The notes below the pieces were generated by a model. That model was not told the origin of the DNA. It worked only from the letters and a program-made list of their open reading frames with translations, and searched no databases. Shown piece by piece: positions 35,634-46,900 of a DNA stretch of 64,000 nt; position 1 is the stretch's first letter; each line of letters opens with the position of its first letter. Both the position numbers and the translations under genes were made by a program. Source of the DNA: Paenibacillus eucommiae (GTDB lineage: Bacteria; Bacillota; Bacilli; Paenibacillales; NBRC-103111); the NCBI RefSeq assembly GCF_017874215.1, contig NZ_JAGGLB010000009.1:213758-277757 (forward strand), given 5' to 3'.

Positions 35634-36182
35634 ATGGAATTGTACATTATTCTTATTGTAGTAGCTATTCCGTTGTTGTGGCTTGTATTCAAGTATAATC
35701 GACTTGTTTTGCTTCGCAATCGGGTACGCAACAATTGGTCGCAAGTGGAGGTTGTGTTGAAAAATCGATTCGATCTCATTCCAAATCTAGTTGAAACCGT
35801 ATCCGGGTACGCTGCACATGAGCGAAATACGCTTTCCCAGCTTACCGAACTGAGAACGAAATACGCATCTGCGGAGTCCGTACACCAAAAGGCGGAGGCT
35901 AGCGATAAAGTGTCAGGATTGCTCAGCCGGTTGATGGTCGTGGCCGAAAATTATCCCGACTTACACGCAAGCGAAAACTATCTTTACCTCAAGCAGCAGT
36001 TGACCGAAACCGAAGATAAAATTCGCTATGCGAGACAATTTTACAACGACACGGTAGAGGCATTCAATACAGCAATCATGAGCTTTCCGGCCAATCTGAT
36101 TGCGGGCAAGTTTGGATTTCGGGAAGAATCGTTTTTCTATATAAATGAGTCGGAAAAGGCGGTACCGAAAATTAAATTATAA
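35634..36182 (+). CDS. lemA: LemA family protein
   Basis: 182 residues starting at ATG 35634 with GGAGG 10 bases upstream; the open frame extends further upstream but overlaps the DUF2207 end and lacks a site. One N-terminal membrane helix (about 3-20) and the LemA helical bundle: YNRLVLLRNRVRNNWSQVEV, KNRFDLIPNLVETVSGYA, ENYLYLKQQLTETEDKI, ARQFYNDTVEAFNTAI, and the FPANLIAGKFGF tail. It is the second gene of the operon. Its function is unknown but may act with the DUF2207 protein at the membrane. Confidence 0.9.
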   Translation: MELYIILIVVAIPLLWLVFKYNRLVLLRNRVRNNWSQVEVVLKNRFDLIPNLVETVSGYAAHERNTLSQLTELRTKYASAESVHQKAEASDKVSGLLSRLMVVAENYPDLHASENYLYLKQQLTETEDKIRYARQFYNDTVEAFNTAIMSFPANLIAGKFGFREESFFYINESEKAVPKIKL

Positions 36183-36246
36183 GGAACCTGAAAAGCAGTT
36201 TTCAGCATAGCCCCTAGTGCAGTTTTCAGCACGGTTTGTTGAAGAC

Positions 36247-36281
36247 AAAAAATCAGGGTACCCCTATATGGGATGCCCTGA
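36247..36281 (-). terminator. Terminator of the Pfa-type synthase operon
   Basis: On the minus strand TCAGGG...CCC and GGGG...CCCTGA pair with a short loop and are followed by six T. It lies 34 bases past the last gene of the operon and may also serve the convergent lemA transcript. Confidence 0.7.
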
Positions 36282-36314
36282 CGTTCTTAGAATACTCACA
36301 TTCATTCTTATATC

Positions 36315-37937
36315 TTAACCAAGCGGTCGTGGAATGAATGCAAATGCTTCCTGTGGGACATTGAGTCCGTGACTTCTTACTTGCTGCGCTCTTGTAATAA
36401 CGGCCGCACCTTCAAGTAAATTGAGTGCAATTTGCACAACCGTTCGACTGTCGGGCTGCTCCAAGAAGGTCCCTTTGACCCAGGCGTTGAATGCCCCCAT
36501 AGCCGGACCGCACCAAATCTGATAATCGAGTCTGCGATGCTCTGTCCCCTCGGTCGCCCAGCGGCTGGCCTTGCCAAGATACCAGCGAAAAATAAGTGCC
36601 ATCTTATGCTTGGGATCCACCATAGCCTTGGCAATTTGTCCGGGGTCACGATTTTGGAAAAACTGCTGTGTATCCTGCCAAATATGCTCCAGCTTCTCTT
36701 GGAACACATCCTTTTCCAACTTCAGGATTTCTTCACGCGGTATGTCTTCAAGCGAGCGGTAAGCTCGGTACAATTCCAGCAATTTGAAGCCTCTGGAACT
36801 AAATAACGTTCCCCGCTTAAGAACCTGTACCTTTACTCCTTGCTCGAACATATCCCCTGCGGGAGCCATGATGACATCGGCCAAATCCGCTGCCGCCAGC
36901 ATCTTCTTTCCTTCCGCTGACAATCCGGATTCGATCGCCGATTGATTGACAGAACCCGTCATAATGTACGCAGCTCCAAGGGCAAAGGCAGCTGCTGCTG
37001 CAGTAGGTGTTCCGATACCTCCGGAAGCACCGACTCGGATTGGCTTCGTGTATGCAAAGTTGCGCATCAATTCATTACGAAGCCCCAAGATCGTCGGAAA
37101 CAAGGCCGCCAATGGACGATTATCGGTATGCCCGCCGGAATCGGACTCGACCGTAATGTCCTCCGCAAGTGGCAGATGGGCAGCTAGCCTGACTTCTTCC
37201 TCGCTGAGCAGCCCTTTGGCCAGCAGCGCCTCCAGCATGCGGGCAGGCGGTGGTGACATGAAATGCTTCGCTACTTCCGGGCGGGAAACTTTGGCAAACA
37301 AATGATGTTTGCGGAGAATGGTTCCGGCGGCATCCAGGTGCAGCCCGCTGCAGGCGTATCGCACGACAGCAGGCGTTAAACCCATAAAAGCGGAAGCCGA
37401 CACTCTGACAACGCCCCGCCGGAGAAATAGATCCACGGTCTTCTCTTCCATCAGCGGTTCGTTCGGACTGTGGATCAGATTGATCCCCCAAGACAGCCCT
37501 TCCGGATCTAGGGCAGCTTGGATTTCGATTATTGCTTGTTCTATGCGTGCAGGGGAAAGCCCACCCGCCCCGAAGAAACCTAGCATTCCGTTTCTGGCCA
37601 TAGCAATGACCATTTGAGTTGTCGCGATTCCATTCGCCATCTCCCCGGCGATGTATGCAAACCGAACGCGATGAACGTTTAAAAAGGAGCGATCACCCAA
37701 CCACTCGGGATACATTGCCGGAAGTACAGCTACCGCTGGATATCCGCTTACGCCAGCCGAAGCGGACGATGCATCCAGGCTACCTCCGACGCCAAGCCCT
37801 AGAGCTCCATCCTCGCCTCGCCTCATGATACAGACAGGCTCACGAACCTGTGAAAGCATCCCAAGTAAATCTTGTGAATGGAAAGCCGGATGAAGCTGCC
37901 CTGGAACCCACTGGCCTATATATGGTGATTTCATCAT
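36315..37937 (-). CDS. pfaD: PfaD-type FMN enoyl reductase
   Basis: 540 residues, the usual PfaD length. The TIM-barrel FMN fold of the 2-nitropropane-dioxygenase-like family is seen in GMLGFFGAGGLSPARIE, ITVESDSGGHTDNRPL and RVGASGGIGTPTAAAAA. The C-terminal part (RWYLGKASRW, YQIWCGPAMGAFN) is PfaD-specific. In PUFA and related secondary-lipid synthases this enzyme reduces enoyl-ACP in selected cycles. Its ATG overlaps the end of the 2989-residue synthase gene (ATGA), so the two are translationally coupled. It is the last gene of the operon. Confidence 0.9.
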   Translation of the reverse strand: MMKSPYIGQWVPGQLHPAFHSQDLLGMLSQVREPVCIMRRGEDGALGLGVGGSLDASSASAGVSGYPAVAVLPAMYPEWLGDRSFLNVHRVRFAYIAGEMANGIATTQMVIAMARNGMLGFFGAGGLSPARIEQAIIEIQAALDPEGLSWGINLIHSPNEPLMEEKTVDLFLRRGVVRVSASAFMGLTPAVVRYACSGLHLDAAGTILRKHHLFAKVSRPEVAKHFMSPPPARMLEALLAKGLLSEEEVRLAAHLPLAEDITVESDSGGHTDNRPLAALFPTILGLRNELMRNFAYTKPIRVGASGGIGTPTAAAAAFALGAAYIMTGSVNQSAIESGLSAEGKKMLAAADLADVIMAPAGDMFEQGVKVQVLKRGTLFSSRGFKLLELYRAYRSLEDIPREEILKLEKDVFQEKLEHIWQDTQQFFQNRDPGQIAKAMVDPKHKMALIFRWYLGKASRWATEGTEHRRLDYQIWCGPAMGAFNAWVKGTFLEQPDSRTVVQIALNLLEGAAVITRAQQVRSHGLNVPQEAFAFIPRPLG

Positions 37938-40900
37938 CGTTTGGCTTCCCCCTGTTCAATTGCACGCTCTGGATCAGAATGCTCGTACAAGCTGTTCGCC
38001 ATGGAAGTGAGCCAGTCCCCATGTACACCATGCCTCCCCGCTTGCACTTGCTCAATCCCTGCTAATATAAGCTCCGTTTCTTCCGATCTGCCCGGAAGCT
38101 CGCTTAGTGCTTGCATTAGTACGGCATGCTCGTTAGAAATTTGCTTCTTCTGGCTCCACTCCCTGGCAGCATCTTGAAACGATACATTGCCCGCATGTGG
38201 AACTTCCTGCTCAGCTGGCACTCCAGTCACATTTATCGCTGCCAGAATATAGTTTTTGCGATCGACCAAAGACAGATGCTGAAGCTGCTCAGGGAGCACT
38301 GGCGTGCCGAGAACATAATCTTGACTCCCCATGCCCAGCGGGAATTCCAGCCGCTGTGCAGCAGGCTCTGATGAGAGCCCCCCAGATAAGCGGACAGGAA
38401 TGATCGGCAGATTTCCTTTCATCGCCAAGTCAATCCACAGAGAACTCATGGTGCTTACAGGCACACCGGACTGAAGTGAACGCGTTCCTTCAATATGGAC
38501 GAGCAGCGACACCGGATCACCCTTCATTGAGGATAGCAATTCTTCAGCGATAGTGAGCATGGATTGTTGATCATCGCGGTCAAAAAATACCATCGGACTA
38601 TCAAACCGGATGTTCGGGTAAGCCGCAGCATGAGCTAATAAACTTCCAATCCAGGAATTTCGATGCTCTTTTTTGGCTATGGCCCGAATAGGTGTATTCA
38701 AACAGGCTGCCGCCAAGTAGGCAAAAAGTAATGATTCTACAGCGGTCTGATGATTTGCCAGGAGCAAAACGGGTCTACCTTTCAGATCTTTCAGCTTCTC
38801 CGGTGCTTCTATTACAAAATGACGCACGAACTTTCGAATTAGTCCCTCATAAAGGTCTTCCATAAACCAGGAACCGACCTGCGTCCGACTTCTCCAAAAC
38901 TGCTTTGCCCTCGTAAGATCCATGGCGACTTCCCCGCCTGTTATGACCCGAACTTCTTCATCGGCCCGATTAACCTGCACCGTGTATCGCTCATAAGGTC
39001 GGGTTTGGGAATAAGCACTTAGGGCATCTGAACCTATCGTGATCAACGAAGGATGAACTTTCGCTAATTGGGCGACATGATCCTTAATAGCAACATCTGC
39101 TGCAGTGGATTGTGCTCCATTTTCCAATCCGTATACAGACGCCACCGTACCCGGAAACCAATCCGATTGTTTCATCTCTGCATCGCTTACGGATGTTGCT
39201 GTACCGTCCATTCGCGATAATCCAAATCCTGATACAAAGGTTTTATCCTGCAGAAATGCTTTCCGGTCCAATGGATTTCCTGCACCAAGCCGCCCTTTGG
39301 GCAGCAGCACTTCTACGAGCGTGAGGTCAACCCAAAGCTGGGAGCCGGAAAACAGTTGAATGTGAAAAGCGGGAAACCGGAGCGATCCTTCGAACCCCGC
39401 AAAGCGAACTTCGCACCTTACTTCCCCAGTCTGAGGTGAGGCACTATAGAATCTTGCCTCTTTTATCCGGTAAGGATATCCCACATCCGCGTCTGAAATA
39501 TCAGCTGACCATTGTGATAACGCATCATGCGGAATGACATGGGTCATCCCGTCTAGCAGCAGCGGATGCAAACGGCCTGTAGGAATAATCGGGCTATCTG
39601 CGGATAATATGCCTGTTCCTCCGTTAATGCCGTGGATCAGCTTCTTGACTATATGAAATGATGGACCGTGAAACAGGTCACCTGCCGCGTACGGATCCGT
39701 TCTCTCAGCCGGTTCCTGCAGCTCATCCAATCTATCCGGCACATGATCATCATATTGTTCTCTTAGCAAAAAGCGCCCGCTTGCCGCTTCTTCGAACCTG
39801 GCCAGCCCGGATAGACTTGCTTCCCTCCAAAATTGCAATACGACATCATAAGAATTCGATATTCCCTCTGACTCCCGAATTTCTATCTTTAGCTCTTGGG
39901 CAGTACGGCAGACGATCCAGCGCATAAACCGGACGTTCATAATCGCACTAATGACCAAGCCAGGACTACGCTCTAAAACCGCTGAAGCCATATACTCAAT
40001 CATAAAAGTAGCCGGCAGCGCAGGATCCGTATAGGTTGGACAGTGATCTTGAAGCCATGCATGCTGTGCCGTTGGCTCTAGCACCATTTCCTTCACTTGA
40101 ACTGCAGAACGCTCCTGCAGCTTGTGATTCTTTCCATCAGAGACGATGCGCATCCCTATAAGGGGCGCGTGATATATCGTCAATCCGTCTACAATGAGCC
40201 AAGCTTCCGCGATGACGTACGGTCCATCCTCACCTGCTCCGACTTCCAATATTTCCACTTCCGTCGTAACGACTTTATTTAAAGGTGTCACTTGACCCCG
40301 GTATTTCCAGGTTACCTGATCACCAAGCATGATAGGCTCAAACCGCGGATGCTGCAGACCCTCACCCATTTCGCTATGCAGCATATAGAATTGCACAAGC
40401 TGCAGCATGGATTCAACACCCAAAGATCCGGGCTGCACGGGATCTGTACAAAAGTGTGCTTTGAAAAACCACTCCCCTGGCAGCACTTGCTTCTCCGCAC
40501 GTAACCTTCCAAGCCCCTTCTTCCCCCCTTGCGGCCAATATCCACTCACTTGGTCTAAGAGAAGCAGTTTGCCTCGGGGTAGCCGGAGCCCGCCTCCATA
40601 ATATCGAGATGGCTCCTCCTTCAGCATAACGATGAAGTCTGATGGCTGAACAAGCTGTTCAAGCTCATCCACCGTGCGGGCAATCCCGACTTGTTTGCCC
40701 AAATCCTCTTGTGTAAAATGACCGAAAACCGTGTCCAATGTATATACGGCTTGATCCGAATTCGCAAGGAAGCACTCCACTTTAAATCCTTCTATATAGG
40801 TATATCCCATGCGGGATACCTTCGTCATTATAACCTTCGTACGCAGCGTCCCCGAGTCAGGCCCGATCTCTCTGTGCATCGTCCCGCATCCATCCAGATT

Positions 40901-43900
40901 GCGGAAATACATGTCCTTTTCTCTCGATTCAGGAATGCCTAAATAAGAAACCAACCAGCCGCAGGGCTGAAGCGCAACCTCCATCAGCACACTGTAAGGC
41001 ATTGTTTTGTTTCCGTTTTCTGCGAAATACCATGCGTCCTGAGGAATATCGTATTCTGCCTCTACAGTAGAGCCGACAGCAGGAACACCAATCTCCCCCT
41101 CAATAGATACAACTCGCGTCATGAAGTGATAAGGCGGACCAGGCAAACGAAGACTGTGCTTGCCACCATCATACGATTCATAGAATTTCCCGAAACCATC
41201 GGACGGCTTTCCTAATGCACATGAAAGCAGTGAAGCATGATTAAACTCGAAGCCATCCTTGGTACGAACAGCTACTCCAGCTTGGCTGGCCGCCGCTAAT
41301 AGTTCCGGCATCGCGCTCAGCGGGTAATCAGGGGTAAGCTGAACACCCAAGCGTCTGCAGTGAAAAGCCTTCAGCCCGTCGACGGTAACCAGCACATCTG
41401 CAAACATCATCGGAACAGGTCCTGCTGTGATTTCTTCCACAAACACCTCGTAAATGAGCTTGCGTGAAGCAGGTGTAACTTGCCCGCGGCACTCCATTTT
41501 ATAAGGGACATCCTGTACGGGCTCGAATTGCCAACCGTCCTTTTTTAACGTATATCCCATAGCTGTCAAGTAGAAGGACATCGCTTGAACGCTACCTTCG
41601 AACATCAACGTTCCCGGCATGACGGGGTCTTCATGAAAGTGACATGGGAAAAACCATTCATCCCCCGCAATCGCTGTTTCCGCCCGTAAATAACCGCGCC
41701 CCCACGGTCCACCGGCCGGGTCTAAGGCTATTACTTCATCCAATAAGAGCATCTGCCCGCTTTGAATTGTGGGGGTGCTCGTATGCGTCTCCGTCCACTC
41801 GTAGCCAGCCCCGAAGCATTCAACGACCCTGCCTTCCGAGAATGCCTTAACCTGTTCGGTGGAAAAGCTGGATCTCATCCTGTCCACCGCCGGCGGATCG
41901 AGCGGCCCTCCCAGGGAAGGCTCTACCGATGCGGCATCCCATATAACGCCGCCTGAATGCGCTAACTCCTCATCCGAGAAAAAACCGGCATGTCCCTTGC
42001 GCATCGTTATCCGATGCTCTGTTCCTATGAAACAATCATAGTGAAAGAAGAATAGTCGAATATCCCCGGACTTGGCATGAGAATCAACTTGGATCTGGTA
42101 AGTTAACGTATCTCCATGCTGGGGGAGCCGTCCGTGAAGCGTAAGTTCACATCCGAGCAATCTGTACACTTTTTCCCCGCGGTTGAATTGGTCAATGCCC
42201 AGCCACGAAATAAGCAGCAAATCTGCCTGACCGGACTCAATCATAATCCCAATTGGCATTCGTCCCTTATGCATATACCATAAATCCCGGTGCACATCCG
42301 TCTCGCTCCACAACGTCCCCAGACCCATCGAGTAGGGTTCGCCTTCGATTCCCGTAATTCGATCCGCCAGCAATAGCGGTGGTTCCGGCATGCGAACTTG
42401 ACGGTTGAATGGATCTTGACCTGCAAACAGCAGCCCGAATACAGCGGATATTTGCCCTGAGGCGAGCTCCTCCAGCTGCGCCCGTGTAAATGACGGCCCG
42501 CTCGGGGTACGCAGTAGCACACTTGCACTCGCTATACCGGATGCGTCTGATGAATCGATTGCTCCATTCGTGGCATTCGCTAAAATCGATACGTTCGTGT
42601 CATTCGTTGCATTTGTTGCATTCGTTACATTCGTGGCAGTCGTGGTATTCATGCCAATCGTAATATCCGTGACTTTTGTAGCAGTCTCCGCAGCTGCAGC
42701 TATCGGGTTGTGCCTTGTTGTCTGAACAGCAGTGGTCAGCGGCGGAATCTCAGCGGCCAAAGTTGCGATTGGAGCCGAAGGCTCCCGGATATCCGCCACC
42801 AGGGATGGTTGAGCAGAAGCTGCATGTTCCATCATGGTAAGCTTGGTTTGCTCCAACATGTTCATAACATATTTTTGAAATTCATATTGGTTATGCAGAT
42901 ATTGTTTATGTACACGTGCGATATCCGTATAATGTGAACTGATGGCGCTTCGGATCAAGTCCGCATTCGAATTGTTCAATGGATTCTCCTTTGCTATTGC
43001 ATCTCTTGGATGCAATGTTGTCATTGGAACGACACTCGGTTCAGGCTGCACGGGAGCAGGGAGCAGTGTTTCAATCTTAGTTCCCGCTCGCATGTGGTGA
43101 ATAGGCGGCAGCCGGACTGCTGCCATATGTGCGGGAACGATGCATCGATGCAGATTAGCCGCTGTGCCGGACTGCTTCATCTTTGTTCCGGCACTCCGCT
43201 CATCAAGCCGACTAAGCAGCTTGCTGTCATCCAGCACGGCACCAGCGACAGCCAATTGGGCTGCTGCGGTGACTGCCTGCTTCAACGAACTTTCTCCTGG
43301 CTGATCCAAGGCAATGCATACATGCTCCTGATCGCCGAGTATACGTCTGATCCATTGTGAACATAGATCCCGGGGGCCGTGCTCCACAAATATACGGGCA
43401 CCGTCATTCCAGGCGTTCTGAATCAGCTTCGGAAAATCGATCATGCCGCCAGCCATGCCGAGAAGTGCTTCCGCGGCCTTGTCCGTATCTGGATAATAAT
43501 AAGAATGCGTCGAGCTCGTATAAAAGCGTATGCCAGGCAATTCCCCGGTAGGCCTACGGTGGATTTCCCGCCATTCAGCGGATATGATGTTCATTTCCGG
43601 GCAATGGATGACCATGTCATAGCCTAATGGATACACCTTAGCCGTACCTAATTTGCGCATGACCCGTTGACATGCATCGGGATCTCCACCGATGACGCAA
43701 TCGTCAAGCGTATGAATGACGGTGAGATAAACTTTATCCTCAGACAGTATGGCATCCCGCACCACATTCACTGGCATCATAATCCGCCAATTGCTCCATT
43801 GCGGACTGTCTACTTTCCATGCCTGTTTAAGGACCTCAAATGTGCCTGCCAGCTTATGGTCGTATATTCCCTTGTCATGAAGTTCTTCGAATAGGCCATT

Positions 43901-46900
43901 CAAATTAGGCCACGCACCCATCGCGGCTAAAGCATTCGTTTCACCTGATGATAGTCCGAGGACAGATTGAGGCTTCAAACCGAGCCAATGTCTTGAGAAT
44001 TCTGCATGCAGCTGGCAAATAAAGGAGGACGCTCCCAACAATTGAAGCGGCCCAGTGGCATCGGCCGTCTGTTCACCATAGAGCCATGCTGCTGCTTGTT
44101 CTGCCTCCTTGAAGCGCGTAAGCACTGCTGCGGACAATTCGGGTAAGATCGCTTGCAGTTCACCGCCCATTCCCTGATAGGCCGTTGCGGCACCTGCAAA
44201 TACAAATGCAAGCTCTCCTGCGATCGGCTGATCCCGGTAGTAAATATCCTTGCCATTGTACACGGTCGGGTTAGGGATATTCGTTGACTGCATCCATTCG
44301 ATAGCCGCCGACTTCCGCTCCTTCCAATCATCCTTGCCGGTATATACAATGGCGAGACGAGACGGCCCCCCGCTTCCTTCTTTTCCTTCCAATAAGGCCT
44401 CAAGCACTTCAGCCCGGCTAGTACCGGAGAAAACCCTGTAGCGGGGTACTTCTGCGATAATCGCCGGCTTGGATTTTTGCTCATCCCTGTATTCCACTAA
44501 ATCTACTGCTGCAGAAACATCTCCCAAGGCCTTTACAGAAATCCGGGCAGTTTTGACTGCCTCAGTCACCCATGGTCTTGGCCGATGATCTTTTAATGCG
44601 GGGAGCATCTTATGGTGAATAGCTAAGGCTCCCGCCGCCACGTGAAGCAGTCCGTCCGCAGCGTGGGCTTTGCCGAAGCGCTTGTCCAGCCGGATACTGC
44701 CCGCATTCGAACCGAGCTGCAGCAGCGGCTCCTTCGAAGCTTCGGCTTCTCCAGGAAGGATAGCATAGATCGTATTACCATCCTTCTCGGCGTCTTCCAG
44801 ACGTTTCAGAACCATGACAACCGCTGCATCTCCTTGCGGAGCTAATTCGCCTAACGCTGATGTTGCTGTCTCGTGAATCAGCTCACAGCTCATATCAACA
44901 GCACCTACGATGGCAGCATCCAATTCATTGGATCTGAGCGCGCGTGATGCAATAGCAAGCGCGGTAATTCCCGAGAGTTCTTCGCTGGAAACCGTGTAGC
45001 CAGGGCCGCTAACTTTAAACTGTTTATTCAAACGATTGGCCGGAATATTAGGTAATAACCCGACGACTGTAGCGGGATCCAAAGACGGGAACCATTGCTC
45101 CCGAGCCGTGCGCAGCCAGTCGGCATTTACTAATGGATCGCTTGCAGCTTCGGACCAAACCTTATACCAATCCTCTATCCGCAAACGTCCTCCATGGCGG
45201 GACAGCACACCGTCACATTGCATACCCACAAAGATGCCAGTGCGCTCTGAAGGGATGGGGCCAGCTTCCGCAACAGCCTCCTTAGCAGCCTTCAAAATTT
45301 GCAGTTGTTGAGGCAGTGTCTTTACCAAATCGCTTGGTGGAGTTGACGTGTCGCCAATGGACAAGGAAACTTGCTCTGTTTTCCCAATGACACTTTCTTG
45401 TCCCCGACGTATCTTCGTACGATCCAAGCCGAATAGGGATGCGCTGAAATCACGGGTATCATTACCGTTGGCAACAACTGCTCCAATCCCGACAATGGCC
45501 AGTTCACCTCGAACTGCCTTAACGTCAAGACGTTTCGGTCGCTGTTTGCGCCGCTGCGCGGCTTTCGTATTTGCTGTTGCCGTATATTGCTCAACAATCA
45601 AATGCGCATTGTTCCCTCCGAAGCCAAAACCGCTGATCGCTGCCAGGCGTGGTCCTTCGCATGACCACGGTTCCTCCTTCGTCAACAGACGGAATGGAGA
45701 TCCTGCCAATGCTTTGATCAGTGGTCCTGCGACCAAAGTTGGTGGACGTACTTGATGCTGCATCGCTCCCAGCACTTTAAATAACCCGGCGATCCCGGCT
45801 GCTGTAGTCAGGTGTCCCATATTGCTCTTCAAAGAGCCGATAGGAAGGTCTTGCATTCCGGTATATACCTCTTGCATACTATGTATTTCTGTTGTATCTC
45901 CAAGCTGAGTGCCTGTTGCATGGCATTCAATTAAAGAGATGTCCTGCGGTGACAGCCCTGATCGCTCAAAAGCTTGCCGCATAGCCATAACTTGACCCGC
46001 GACGGATGGGGAGAGCAGGCCGCTGTTCCTGCCGTCATTAGATAAGCCGATCCCTTTTATGACGCCTAATATGTTATCCCCGGCCCGCTCTGCATCAGAC
46101 AATCTTTTCAATACAACAAAACCGCATCCTTCAGCCGGCACGAGCCCACTGGCTTCCGCTTGGAAAGGGAGGCTTTTCCCCGTCTGACTAAGCGCCTTGA
46201 GCGTTCTAAATCCAGTGTGGTAAAATAACGGGTCTGGTCCGCTTACTGCTCCTGCCAGCATCAGATCCGAGCTGCCGTCTTGAAGACGGTCACAGGCCAG
46301 CTTGATTGCATACAAAGATGAAGCACAGGCAGCATCGATAGAGTAAGCTCCCGCACCCAGCTTCAATGCCTTGGCCATAATATGGGCTGGGTATCCAGAC
46401 ATAAAGCGATTCATGGCATCTGGAGGTACTCCCACAACACGGGCAATATCCGCCGCTGAAACGACATCGCCACTTTGCTGGTTTAACCATGCCCATTCCC
46501 CGTATTTCGCAAATGACACTGTAGGGAGAGATAAATTTCCGACAACAGCGCCGCACCCTTCCAGCGCTTCTAAGCTGCCATAACCGGCTGACCGTAACGC
46601 TTCCTTGGCAGCATAGAGCATCCAATGTACGATCCGGTCGAGTTTAAGCAATTCGTCCTTGCCAACCGCATACCCTTCGGGATCGAATACGGCTTCAAAG
46701 CCTTTCACATATCCGCCTCTTAATGACCATAAGGAACCATCAGCATCTACTTCCGCCAATGGGCGAGAAATCCTCCAGGCCTCCTTATCCGGCTCAGAAA
46801 GAAAATCACACCGGTCTATAATTCCGGTCCATAGCTCCTCTGGAGTTAATGCACCAGGCAATACACAGCCCTGTCCAATAATCGCTATCGGCTCCAACAT